Shown piece after piece: positions 49,620 to 58,144 of a DNA stretch of 64,000 nucleotides. The stretch is from Sisyra terminalis (Eukaryota > Arthropoda > Insecta > Neuroptera > Sisyridae), in assembly GCA_958496175.1 (NCBI GenBank), contig OY292276.1:54449080-54513079 (forward strand), written 5' to 3'. Each line of letters begins with the position of its first letter. The first letter of the stretch is position 1. A program made the translations under genes and the position numbers. The notes under the pieces were generated by a model. It saw nothing but the letters and a program-made list of their open reading frames with translations. It was not told the origin of the DNA and did no database searches.

Positions 49620-49760
49620 GAATTTTAACTATCCACAAAAATTTCCATGCTTTTCGACAACTTTTCTGGATGTAATAAGCAGCTACTATTGTTTATATAT
49701 TTTCGGGAAATTCAAATTTTTTCAACTGAAAAAAAATCTTATTCTCGTAAGGATATGAGA
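49620..49760 (+). repeat. Old remnant of palindrome-core segment X
   Basis: The order tttcgacaacttttctgga, agcagctactattg, atattttcgggaaattcaaa and ttttcaactgaaaaaa parallels 18,910-19,005 (tttagacaaattttccggga, gaagctatggtt, atatttccgggaaattcaaa, ccttcgatcgaaaaaa). Similarity is imperfect but colinear. It shows that the core sequence exists outside the satellite and may be a dispersed element. Confidence 0.5.
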
Positions 49761-50292
49761 AATAGAATTCCCCCCAAAAGTGCATCAATATTTGATATCA
49801 ATTAATCAAACTCACTTATTTCTGTGAAAATTTTCTTTAAAATTATTAACATGTTTTTCACATTGTTCCAAAAATTTCCACAATGTTCTATTGAAATGCA
49901 ATTATTTACTTTGAACCATTAACCAGATGTTATCTTGGTCATATCTTCAAATATTTATTTTTTTCTTCATCTGAAAAAATATAAGAAAATCCCGAAATTT
50001 TCCGGTACATTTATTTGAACAGATATTCGTATAATCCCTTCATTTCCAAAAAAAATCAATCTTTCTTTTATATTTCTTTGACATCTTAATACTCTAGAAA
50101 ATAATCTGCAAAAGATAAATTTAGAAAGGACAATTGTTAGATTTTCTGGTTTTAAACTAATTGATTTTTTTAAATAAATAAATCAATGATTATTCACTGA
50201 AATTTAGGTTGCAATTTGGTTGAAACTGTCGACAATTCTTTAGTGGATATTAAAAGAAAAATTGCATAATTAAATTGTAAAAGAAAAAATAA
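49761..50292. other. AT-rich downstream region of the first cuticular gene
   Basis: No gene or clear repeat was seen. The fragment aatcccgaaattttccgg near 49,989 might be another scrap of segment X but is too short to call. Confidence 0.4.
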
Positions 50293-50298
50293 TTTATT
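50293..50298 (-). terminator. Polyadenylation signal AATAAA of cuticular gene 1
   Basis: The plus strand reads tttatt, i.e. AATAAA on the gene strand, 168 nt after the stop codon. It gives a 3' UTR of roughly 190 nt if cleavage is 15-25 nt downstream. Confidence 0.65.
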
Positions 50299-50465
50299 TC
50301 AGTGTAAAATATTTACAACTTTACAATATATTTACAAGAGCCACATCGAATTGTTTTCAAAAAACGAAAATAATTTGATGATCAACTGATTAGAGAATTA
50401 CAGAATTAGGTATTTCTTTGAAGGAGCCGAAGAAGAGATTGGTTTTTGTTTCTAGTAGATATCAC

Positions 50466-51204
50466 TTAATGGTAAGCTAAAGCTGGGGCGGCATAACCGT
50501 ATGACGATTTAACGATGGCGGGGGCGGCGGCATAAGCGACTGGAGCGGCTTTAACGATAGCTGGAGCGGCGTATGCGACAGCTGGGGCAGCATGGACGGC
50601 TGGGGCGGCATAAGCGTAAGCTGGAGCGGCATGGACAGCGGGGGCAGCATAAGCGTAAGCTGGAGCGGCATGGACAGCGGGGGCAGCATAAGCTACAGCT
50701 GGAGCGGCATGGACAGCTGGGGCGGCATAGGCGACTTGTGGAACTGATTGGGATACCTAAAAGAGTAAAAGAGTTAAATTGGGTTGGAGTTATTTATTTG
50801 GGGGGAAATTTTACTTTGTATGTGTTGGCGTAGGAAGTGGCAACGGCGGCTTTAACAACTGGAGCGGCATAGGCAGCTGGGGCAGCATAGGCGACTGGAG
50901 CGGCAACGGCGGTTTTAACAATTGGTGCGCTGTAGGCAGAGTAAGCCAAGGGGGCGGCATGAGCGACGGCGACTGGAGCACTGTGGGCTACAGCGACGGG
51001 AGCGGCATGGGCGGCATAGCCGTATGAAGCTCCGTAGGCGACGGGGGCCACTGCGGGAGCGCCCAAATAGCCAGCACTGACGGCGGCGAAGAAAAGTGGA
51101 AGAAGCACCTACGCAAAAACCAGCAAAAAAACGTTATTTATAAAAAAATCCAAAATTTGTTTTCACTTGTTTGCCGTTCCAAATGCACTCACCAACTTGT
51201 ACAT
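50466..51204 (-). CDS. Alanine/proline-rich low-complexity cuticular protein (198 aa, three coding exons)
   Basis: Predicted secreted structural protein of the exoskeleton. Exons on the minus strand: 51,193-51,204 (ATG plus three codons, MYKL), 50,815-51,108 and 50,466-50,756, all in phase 0. Donors are gtgagt and gtaaaa; acceptors read gcgtag and ttttag. The first exon is only 12 nt and splits the signal peptide (MYKLVLLPLFFAAVSA, cleavage likely before GYL), a layout typical of insect cuticular genes. The mature chain is built from AAP, PVAYAAP and PAVHAAP motifs, with SYANTYK at residues 96-102, directly before intron 2 (58 bp). It ends SSYGYAAPALAYH. There is no RR chitin-binding domain, so it belongs with the low-complexity CPLC-type cuticular proteins; exact subfamily is uncertain. 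Exon 3 contains a 13-residue repeat (39 bp) in tandem. Confidence 0.88.
50608..50724 (-). repeat. 39-bp coding tandem repeat in exon 3 (about three copies)
   Basis: gcataagcgtaagctgg begins at 50,608 and 50,647, and gcataagctacagctgg at 50,686, giving a 39-bp period. On the gene strand it encodes the 13-residue unit AAPAVHAAPAYAY with minor changes. Because the period is a multiple of three, copy-number change keeps the frame, so allelic length variation is likely. Confidence 0.8.
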
Positions 51205-51275
51205 GTTTGGGGTTTAGATTTTTCGACTCTGGGTTAATCTGAGCGAATGATGCTGAACGAATTGGACATTAGCGT

Positions 51276-51282
51276 TTTTATA
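51276..51282 (-). promoter_or_regulatory. TATA box of cuticular gene 1
   Basis: TATAAAA on the gene strand. A TTCAGC initiator-like sequence has its A at 51,254, 28 nt downstream, which would give a 5' UTR of about 50 nt before the ATG at 51,204. TATA-driven promoters are usual for insect cuticular genes. Confidence 0.7.
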
Positions 51283-51395
51283 CCATCCGAAATTATAGCT
51301 CTGATAACCCAAACCGGCAAGGTTTCCATCAACCGGTGGGGGATTTTGGTCTCTCACTTAACCTCTTCTCCTTCTTCCGTTGCTTACGTCGATTG

Positions 51396-51417
51396 TTTTT
51401 TTTTTTTTTTTTTTTTT
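51396..51417. repeat. Poly-T tract upstream of cuticular gene 1
   Basis: A homopolymer of about 22 T residues between gtcgattg and gatgac. It lies upstream of the TATA box and probably varies in length; sequencing error in the exact count is possible. Confidence 0.8.
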
Positions 51418-51420
51418 GAT

Positions 51421-51560
51421 GACAAGATGCGTCGCATAAGGGACTTGGAGACCAAGACGGCGAAAGGCCCACTTATAGGTCGCCGCGACCTTCGAGGGCT
51501 CTTTTCTTTCACACGCACTTGTCTCTCCATTGCCCAAGCCAATGATGTTTAACACGAAGC
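51421..51560 (-). promoter_or_regulatory. GC-rich upstream block of cuticular gene 1 (candidate enhancer)
   Basis: This stretch is clearly richer in G+C than its surroundings and lies about 170-300 bp upstream of the inferred start site. It includes cgccgcgaccttcgaggg. On the gene strand 51,486-51,493 reads GAAGGTCG, one base away from the core of the nuclear receptor half-site CAAGGTCR bound by FTZ-F1. The same octamer lies at a similar distance upstream of the second cuticular gene. Regulation by moulting hormone cascades is inference. Confidence 0.4.
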
Positions 51561-52370
51561 CGAAGAACCGAAGAGTGCCTGCAGGCACTTTCGCACTTTT
51601 CGTCATCCAAAATCAATCAATGGCCCGAAAATTATTATGTTCTTTTTTTTTTTGGGCTGAAAAGTGTAATGAAAATAAAAATAAATGGAAACCGTGAATG
51701 AATCGAAAATAATTGCAACATATAAAATTGAACTCCCAAAAAGGTATCCGATTTGGCCAGATCAATGGTGTGACGTAGGATAAACAAAAGAGTGACACAA
51801 ATTTGAAAAAAGGAAAAGAACAAAAGATTGTCCAGTCATTTGAGTTCTTTCTCTTATTTGAATTAAATTAATTAAATTCTGAAATTATATAATGGAAATG
51901 AGTGTTACTTATGTATATACCTATTACACATATTCTAATACTTATATACACACGTTTGTCTCATATGAAATTAATCTTTTCTTCTATCTATTTTTAGATT
52001 ACTATTGATTTCTACTGTTTTTGAAAATGTAACTTTTGTAAAAGCTTTTTTTGACAAGAGTTAAAGAAATTAAAAATTTGATCGACTAAAATAGGATTTA
52101 GGATTCGGAGCAGATTATACGGAGAACAAATTAATTAGTATCAAGCTTTGAAATAGTTATTCTACTTTATCCTTCCCAGATTAGAACTAAAAGTAAATTT
52201 TCAAGAAAGGTTTTACCAGTGCCTCCTGGGGTATCCAAAAAGAGACGAACCACCTTTGTCCTTTTCAATTTTTTGAATAATTGTATCAAAGACTAATCTT
52301 TGTAATAATATCAGAATTACGGGTAATTGGAAATACAGTTAAATTAATTTAAACAATTATTGATTTGCAA
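51561..52370. other. AT-rich intergenic stretch
   Basis: No gene supported. Frames at 51,613-51,823 on the minus strand have no recognisable features and low-complexity composition. Confidence 0.4.
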
Positions 52371-52402
52371 CGTTTCGTCTTTACTATTAAGACTTTATCA
52401 AG
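52371..52402 (-). ncRNA. Hammerhead-like hairpin motif, copy 1 (degenerate core)
   Basis: On the minus strand: cttgataa, then the stem gtctt / aagac with 7-nt loop aatagta, then gaaacg. Layout is the same as copies 2 and 3 (CTGANNA - stem - 7-nt loop - stem - GAAACG), but the conserved CTG is TTG. The similarity to the CUGANGA/GAAA core and helix II of hammerhead ribozymes is visible; helices I and III were not found. Probably a structural relic within a repeat. Confidence 0.4.
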
Positions 52403-52812
52403 CTCTGAAAAGTATTATAATAATTAACAACCTACGTAAACATACTTTATATATAATAATATAATAATAATATTATTACAAACTGACCTCAACAATGTTT
52501 ATGATGTTCTCAACAATGAGTAGTATACAAACTGAACTCAAAAAAAATAAATTAATCTTTGTTCAGGTCTACTATAGATGTTTCCACTATAGATCTAAAG
52601 CATTTATCCTAAAAATAACTTAAAATGTTTTACAATGGTTCTAAACTTATATCAAAATATATTTAAAGCTGTTAATTTTTAACTTGATTCGATAAAACCT
52701 ATGAAATGTTCATTTGAAATTACAAAAAGAATCGTTAAATTCAAATGCCTAAAACGAGCTCTTTTTGGGCTGGCATTACAATGACATCACAGTATAGAAA
52801 CTTCAAAATCCC
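52403..52812. other. AT-rich stretch with partial local repetition
   Basis: Includes imperfect repeats such as caatgtttatgatg / caatgagtagtatac (52,492-52,530) and ctactatagatgtttcc / ccactatagatctaaagc (52,569-52,601). No gene supported. Confidence 0.4.
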
Positions 52813-52888
52813 ACTTTTTTAAATAAGAAGACAATTCAGGTTGTTTAAGATCGTTTTTTTTAAATTTAATATTTTTACTATTCAATTA

Positions 52889-52923
52889 GCGACGTTTCGT
52901 TATGTATCGTAACTTTATCAGGC
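52889..52923 (-). ncRNA. Hammerhead-like hairpin motif, copy 2
   Basis: Minus strand: gcctgataa, stem gtta / taac with 7-nt loop cgataca, then gaaacgtcgc. The stem sequence differs from copies 1 and 3 but remains paired. Compared with the hammerhead core CUGANGA the G at the sixth position is A, so self-cleavage as such is doubtful. Confidence 0.45.
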
Positions 52924-53024
52924 TTCTTGATTCACAAAAAATATAATATTTTCAATTTAAATTCAATAAATAAATAAAAATTTGAATAGTGAAAAAAATA
53001 TAAACAAATATAAAGACATATAAT

Positions 53025-53120
53025 GCCGAAGCTTGAAGTAAAAACATATCTATTTAGTACCAAAATACCCTTCAAAATTGGTCCAAATACTTTTTAGGGA
53101 CCGATTTTTTATTGATATAA
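53025..53120 (+). repeat. Dispersed ~100-bp repeat, copy 1
   Basis: tagtaccaaaatacccttca, aaattggtccaaatac and tttttagggaccgattttt recur nearly unchanged at 54,361-54,470. The copy lies inside the inverted-repeat element 52,813-53,202, so the second copy is probably a fragment of a related element. Confidence 0.75.
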
Positions 53121-53202
53121 TCTTAATTGAATAGCAAAAATTTTAAATAAAAAACAAACCGATCTTAAACAACGTGAATTGTTTTCTTATTTAAAAAAAT
53201 AA

Positions 53203-54360
53203 AAGCTGAGATCTGAATTTTATCATCTATGATAAATTAATCTTAATTAATCTTGTTTAAGCCGTTTAAACTTAATGTTGATGATTGAAACCATTTACTA
53301 TCTTTGAAATTTAGTAAGGCCAGGTATATTTTATTGCACTTGATAATTTTTTTAAAGAATAATTATGTTAATTTAGCCATTAGAAACCTTTTAAGAAGTA
53401 GTCATTTGAGCAGACAAGTAGAGAAATCATCTACTCCAAGTAAAGACAATTAAAAGCTGTTATTTTTTCTCAGAATAATTTCGTTTCTTTAATATACAAT
53501 TAAAATACAAAGCTTTGTAACGACTTTTGATTTTATGTCAAAGATATAATCAGCCTCAATAGTATCAACGTTTTGGCTTTTAGTGAGCAAATTTTGAATG
53601 GTATATCGGTAAAAATCAATTGATTATTAAGAAAAATATCAAAAAAATATATTTTCTACATCAATTAAGCTTTCAATTCCTTACCACTTTGTAATTGTTG
53701 TAACGATTGAAATTAATGAAAATTCAATGGAATAACTATGGACGATTATAATGGGTATGGTAATATCATCCCACTTTAATTTATACGTTTTTTCCAGGGT
53801 TTTTCTTCTGCATAGGAGTCTTGCATTACCGAGTTGCAGCATAGCATTTTCTTTGTTAATAGTTCTTAGGAACTTTTGAGTATTTGGTTGGTCGACCTAA
53901 ATTAATTAAAAATATTTGACTACTGTTCAACTTTCTGGCATATATTATTTGGCACTATTTCCTTTCTTAACTTATTGGTTAAATATTTTGCATTCTTAGT
54001 CGGTACCAGTTGGAGGAACGAAAATTATCAAATTTAAACTTAAAAAACTCAAATGCACATCAATTCTTTCGGCTTTTTGGTCTTACTATTTCAATATAGA
54101 TTTCGAAATAAAAAATATTTTATAATTTTTATAAGTTAATAAGTCACTCTAATCATAAAATGTCTTCAGTACCACTTTCATATAACATAAAAGCATATAA
54201 ATGGTTATTGAATAACTATAGGTTTAAAAACGAAATTACTTTCAGGTACACCTAATACTTCCATAATATGTCCTAAAGTTTCAAATAAGTGTCAAATAGG
54301 TTCACTCATTGTTGAGAAAAAATATTTTTTAAGTTATCATTTTTTCGATTTATTAACAAA
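53203..54360. other. AT-rich intergenic stretch
   Basis: No frame, RNA gene or repeat that I can support; sequence is highly AT-rich with scattered homopolymer runs. Confidence 0.45.
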
Positions 54361-54470
54361 TAAAAAGACATACAATGCCAAAGCTCGAAGTATATACGTA
54401 TCTTTTTAGTACCAAAATACCCTTCAAAATTGGTCTAAATACTTTTTAGGGACTGATTTTTCATTGTTGT
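54361..54470 (+). repeat. Dispersed ~100-bp repeat, copy 2
   Basis: Matches 53,025-53,120 with a few substitutions (aaagacatacaatgccaaag against aaagacatataatgccgaag, then tagtaccaaaatacccttca identical). No inverted termini are evident here, so it seems a fragment. Confidence 0.75.
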
Positions 54471-55072
54471 CGTCCTATGGCTTTTATACATCATCATTTT
54501 TGAACTATAGGGCAATTTATTTACTATACTCTTCTCCAAATTTCAGATACAATTGATACAAATGACCCAAAGTTTGTAAAAAAATTTATAATAATTTTCC
54601 TTATTTTCCAGCCTAGTCATAATTTTTTAAATCTTTAAATAATTTTTATTGGGTATTACTTCAAGTTGCAATTATAGATTAATCATTTGGAAAAACAGTG
54701 TTTCATATTTGTATTAAAAGCTTCAGTATTGAAATGATTAATGAAAAGCTCATTTTTACATACACTAAACACAATTAACCCCCTATTCTATAGAAAATAA
54801 AATAACAGTCATTTTCAGGATATCAAAATGGTTTTCGTGGCGAAAAATAAGAAAAATTGTGTAAATTATTATTGTCTTTATGACAATAACTTCATGATCT
54901 GTTTATATCTCGGTTTTAATAAATGATCTATAACGTCTCAAACGATCCAGAAGTACATTTATCGTTGTGGAAATTTGATTTGATCATTAATATTGTACCT
55001 TTTTATCGGCGAAAATATAAAATTTTCAGAATCTTAAATTGGGTTTTCTTCACTTTAATAATGCCCGTAAAC
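54471..55072. other. AT-rich intergenic stretch
   Basis: No supported feature. Confidence 0.4.
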
Positions 55073-55456
55073 GATTAAGAAAAAAAAATATGCTTATTGC
55101 CTATTCTATGTAGTCTGCTCATCCCCAAATATTTTTCTGTAATAGTTATCCCTTGGTTTTCTAACTTCGTTGGGGTTTCATTGTATGAAGCATTCCAATT
55201 ATGTTCTTTTAATCTACATAAAATATCATTAGCTATAACATTTTCGTACTTTTTCATTTTCAATTTTCATCCCCTTAAATGATTAAGAAAAAAATGTGCT
55301 TATGGCCAGTTGGGATAGTTATCCCATGGTTTTCTAAACCATGAATGTTGGGGTTTCATTGAATGATGCATTCCCAACCATTATGTTCTTTTAATCTATA
55401 TAAAATATCGTTTGTCATAACATTTTCGTATTTTTAATTTCCAATTTTCATCCCCT
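55073..55456 (+). repeat. Two-copy tandem duplication, ~200-bp unit
   Basis: The order gattaagaaaaaaa, ttgcctattc (second copy diverged), aatagttatcccttggtttt, ttggggtttcattgtatgaa, ttatgttcttttaatctaca, taacattttcgta and caattttcatcccc in 55,073-55,275 repeats in 55,280-55,456 with substitutions and small indels. Frames on both strands inside it (62 and 61 codons) are explained by the repeat. Confidence 0.8.
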
Positions 55457-55537
55457 ATTTCACCATCATGTAGGTTTTAATTTTAAAAATGGTTGTTTAA
55501 GTTATTGTAAAATTTCAGATCCTCGATGATAATAGAT

Positions 55538-55740
55538 TGATAAAATATTTAGAGGACTAGGATCAAAAATAATCGGTTAAAACTGTATTTATTAAATTTA
55601 GTTTATTACTTTATTTATTATAGTTAAACGATTTTTTACGAACGCCTGAGGAAGGCTCAATAAAGGAGCCGAAACGTCGCATGAAATAAATAAAGTTTTA
55701 ACCGATTATTTTTAATCCTAGTCCTCTGAATATTTTATCA
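55538..55740. mobile_element. Inverted-repeat element, ~203 bp, with hammerhead-like motif
   Basis: 55,538-55,593 and 55,685-55,740 are inverted repeats of about 56 bp with four or so mismatches (agaggactaggatc on the left against the complement of atcctagtcctct on the right; aatcggttaaaac against gttttaaccgatt). The 91-bp spacer ends with the hammerhead-like motif 55,644-55,680, immediately before the right terminus. This is the same architecture as 52,813-53,202 read on the opposite strand, although the terminal sequences differ. Confidence 0.7.
55644..55680 (+). ncRNA. Hammerhead-like hairpin motif, copy 3 (best core)
   Basis: Reads gcCTGAGGA, then stem ggctc / gagcc with 7-nt loop aataaag, then GAAACGtcgc. 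CTGAGGA fits the CUGANGA hammerhead core exactly and GAAA follows helix II as required. I could not find convincing helix I and III partners with a UH cleavage site in the flanks. Hammerheads are known from Penelope-like elements and retrozymes in animals, which offers a possible source. A plain structured hairpin of a transposon end is the alternative. Confidence 0.5.
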
Positions 55741-57480
55741 GGTTGTATTAATGTTTGTTTATTTCTGATCAAGTGTATAAATAAAATGATTTATTATTTT
55801 ATCCCCCATTTCAATAAAAAAAATTATTTTGCCCTTCTTTAAGATCTAATTTATGTTGGTACCAAATTTCATGAAAATCGGTTGGGTAGTTATGGTGTGA
55901 AAAAAAATTTAAGGTGAAATCAATTTTCAAAAACTTTTAGCAAAGCTTTTGGCTTAGATTTTCTGGGAATCATATTTTAAGAAACAACAGGAAATCCCTT
56001 AAATCCTTAAAAAATCCAGTTTCCGTGGGAATGAAGAAGAAATTTTCCCTATTGGAATAACAAAATATCAATTATTTTCTTGGAAATAAATCTTATTTAT
56101 ATCACAATTTCTAACAATTACGAAATACCAGTTTAAACGTTTAACTATTATATCTTTCTTTCTTTTTTTTTCGTTTATTGTTAGTCCAATCAAATATTTG
56201 TTTTGCCAGTCTTTTGTCTGTCGATATTCAACTGCAACACAACAACTGTGAAATTGTTGATCTATATCTCGTTTTTCCATCGACTTGTAGTAATGAAACA
56301 TAAATAGGAGTTTAGCGTACTACACCTATGCCATTATATAATCGAAATGTTTCGTTATTAAATCAATGTTGAAAGTGAAATTAAGTGGATCACAGTAGGC
56401 ACATGCAAGAGTATGAGTGTTATTCAAACGGTCTACAAAACCGGACCGTACAGAGCCGGACTTTCACCCACACGAAATACGCCACTTTTGCCCATAAATA
56501 TAAAATAATACTCTCATAACAATAATTCCACACCATTTTTTCCCCGTTTTGTTCTTGTTTCTTGTCGTATTTCACAGATTGTCATTTGTCATTTTTGTTG
56601 ATTTTTTTTGTCGATTGTATTTTGTTGAGATTATTCACATATTTCTGGCGGTGACTTATATGTCGATTTCTAAATGACTTAAGTTCCTTGTACGTGAGTT
56701 GGCTTTGGTAATAGTTTGTCGCGTTAGTCATTAGTGAAAGGGGGCATAGCAGGGGGTTAGTAGGTTATTTGTGTAAATTTTGGCATCCGTTCAATAATTA
56801 CATAAATGATGTAATTACACCCAAAAAAAAAATGCTTTTTTTTTGATTGACAAAGCCGTCTCTGATTGTTGTTGAAGTGTAGCGTGATTATTGAAATTGA
56901 AAATTTTTTTTTCTTCTGCTTTATCTTTCTGGTCGGATTTGAGTATGTTGGAACGAAATGTCTTTTGGTGAACTCCAAGGGCATGTGCAGCGGATTTGGG
57001 CGTTTTACTCATTGAAGGCTCTTTTGGTTGTTTGAGATTTTGGTCACCTATTGATATTTTCAGAAGAGAAAAGAAGGGAAAAAAAATGGTAAATGGTGGC
57101 CTTAGACTTTGTTGTATGGTTTGGGTAGGAGGTCTGGAAAAATGGTGGCAATCTTGATGAATTCGACCGAAATTTCAATCTGATATGATTTTGAACGATA
57201 AAAATTAATCGTTTAGATGTTTGATTTCGTTTTTATTGTTGGTGAGAGGAAAGGATGGAGATTTGTATGGGAAGTTGGAAATATTGAATTTTTATCAGAT
57301 TGTTACCATTTTATGGCTTTTTTTTTAAATTCTAACATTTGAGTCTTGCTTTACTTTTCAAGGAAATCGGCTTTGATTTTTTACCATAAAATACTTAATT
57401 TTTTTAAAGTTATATCAATAACTATTAGGAATAGTAAAAGGATGCAGGACAATGGACCATTTTCATGCAATAGAAGCTAT
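55741..57480. other. Intergenic stretch without supported genes
   Basis: Mostly AT-rich. A frame on the minus strand at 56,815-57,012 starts plausibly (MSKTPKSAAHALGVHQ) but turns into low-complexity lysine/phenylalanine codons and has no confirmed splice or promoter context. The patch 56,400-56,500 (ggtctacaaaaccggaccgt) is less AT-rich; nothing further could be assigned. Confidence 0.4.
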
Positions 57481-57496
57481 GAAAACCTAAAATATT

Positions 57497-57620
57497 AGGC
57501 ACCGTATCGAGTAATTCGTGAAGGTTTCATTCCTAATGATGCATTGAAGTCTCCACAGTGTTTTTTTTTTATACCAAAAACTTTTCAAACTTCGTTCTTT
57601 GAAAAATTCAAAAGGTAATA
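57497..57620 (+). repeat. Local duplicated segment, copy 1
   Basis: aggcaccgtatcgagtaatt, gtgaaggtttcattcctaat, gatgcattgaagtctcca and ataccaaaaacttttcaaac recur at 58,400-58,540 with small changes. A weaker third echo is near 60,376 (gggtttcgttcctattcg, cagtctccagcg). Copy 1 is interrupted after this segment by the MITE at 57,626. Confidence 0.75.
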
Positions 57621-57625
57621 TTATA

Positions 57626-58142
57626 CACCTATTCCTCGATTTACACGATACTCGTTTTACACGATTTCGCTTTTACACGGTTCAGAAACTAATGAAATTC
57701 GGAAAATTTTTAAAAATGTATTTTTGGTTACATAATCATATCCACAATAAATATATTGAAATTATTTTTGAGTTTCTTTCAATTGGCAACATTGATTGCA
57801 ATAACAAGGGATTCCCCTTTCTGATAGTTCCTCAAAGTGATGGCGAATAAATTTCGAACATACCTGAATTTGTAAAGTTTCAGCAGGTACTTTTTGAAAA
57901 ATTTTTCGTTTCTATTTTTGTTCTCATTTTTAGAATAAGTTCCCTACGAAATCACGCCATTTTTGGGACAAACTATACCTAGTTAAAAGTTTCTGGATAT
58001 GTTTTACTCTTGTTCCATTTGAATAAATGACTTAATTGCGCAGTTTTTTTCGTTTTACACGGTTTTATATAGGAAAAACAAAGATTTCATTTTACACGGA
58101 TTTGTCTGGAACCTATCTTCAGTGTAAATCGGGGGATAGGTG
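57626..58142. mobile_element. pogo/Tigger-like MITE, 517 bp, TA target duplication
   Basis: Terminal inverted repeats cacctattcctcgatttaca on the left and the complement cacctatcccccgatttaca on the right agree at 19 of 21 positions, flanked by TA on each side (57,624-57,625 and 58,143-58,144). The duplicated neighbour at 58,531-58,560 shows the related uninterrupted order aataatatatttgaattat, so the insertion boundaries are supported by an empty site. Subterminal ttttacacg repeats and the CCTCGATTTAC start recall Tigger/pogo termini; family assignment is from memory. The 83-codon frame 57,599-57,850 spans the left end and is not a gene. Non-autonomous. Confidence 0.82.
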
Positions 58143-58144
58143 TA

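Larger units (their letters stand above)
52813..53202. mobile_element. Inverted-repeat (MITE-like) element with hammerhead-like motif, ~390 bp
   Basis: The left terminus 52,813-52,888 and right terminus 53,126-53,202 are imperfect inverted repeats of about 75 bp; for example ttgtttaagatcg on the left pairs with cgatcttaaacaa on the right, and tactattcaatt with aattgaatag. The hammerhead-like hairpin (52,889-52,923) abuts the inner edge of the left terminus. The interior holds a sequence repeated at 54,361-54,470. No target duplication could be fixed with confidence. Autonomous partner and class are unknown. Confidence 0.6.

Noticed and set aside
50477..51027. Plus-strand glycine/arginine-rich frames (50,573-50,833, 50,779-51,027) and leucine/proline-rich frame (50,477-50,689)
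   Set aside because: Shadows of the GC-rich cuticular exons in other frames.
56757..57012. Minus-strand frames MSKTPKSAAHALGVHQ... and MPLEFTKRH...
   Set aside because: Overlapping frames with long A/T homopolymers; the first begins plausibly but has no conserved domain I recognise and no supported donor site.
57599..57850. 83-codon plus-strand frame
   Set aside because: Spans the left terminus of the MITE at 57,626 and so mixes flank and transposon sequence.
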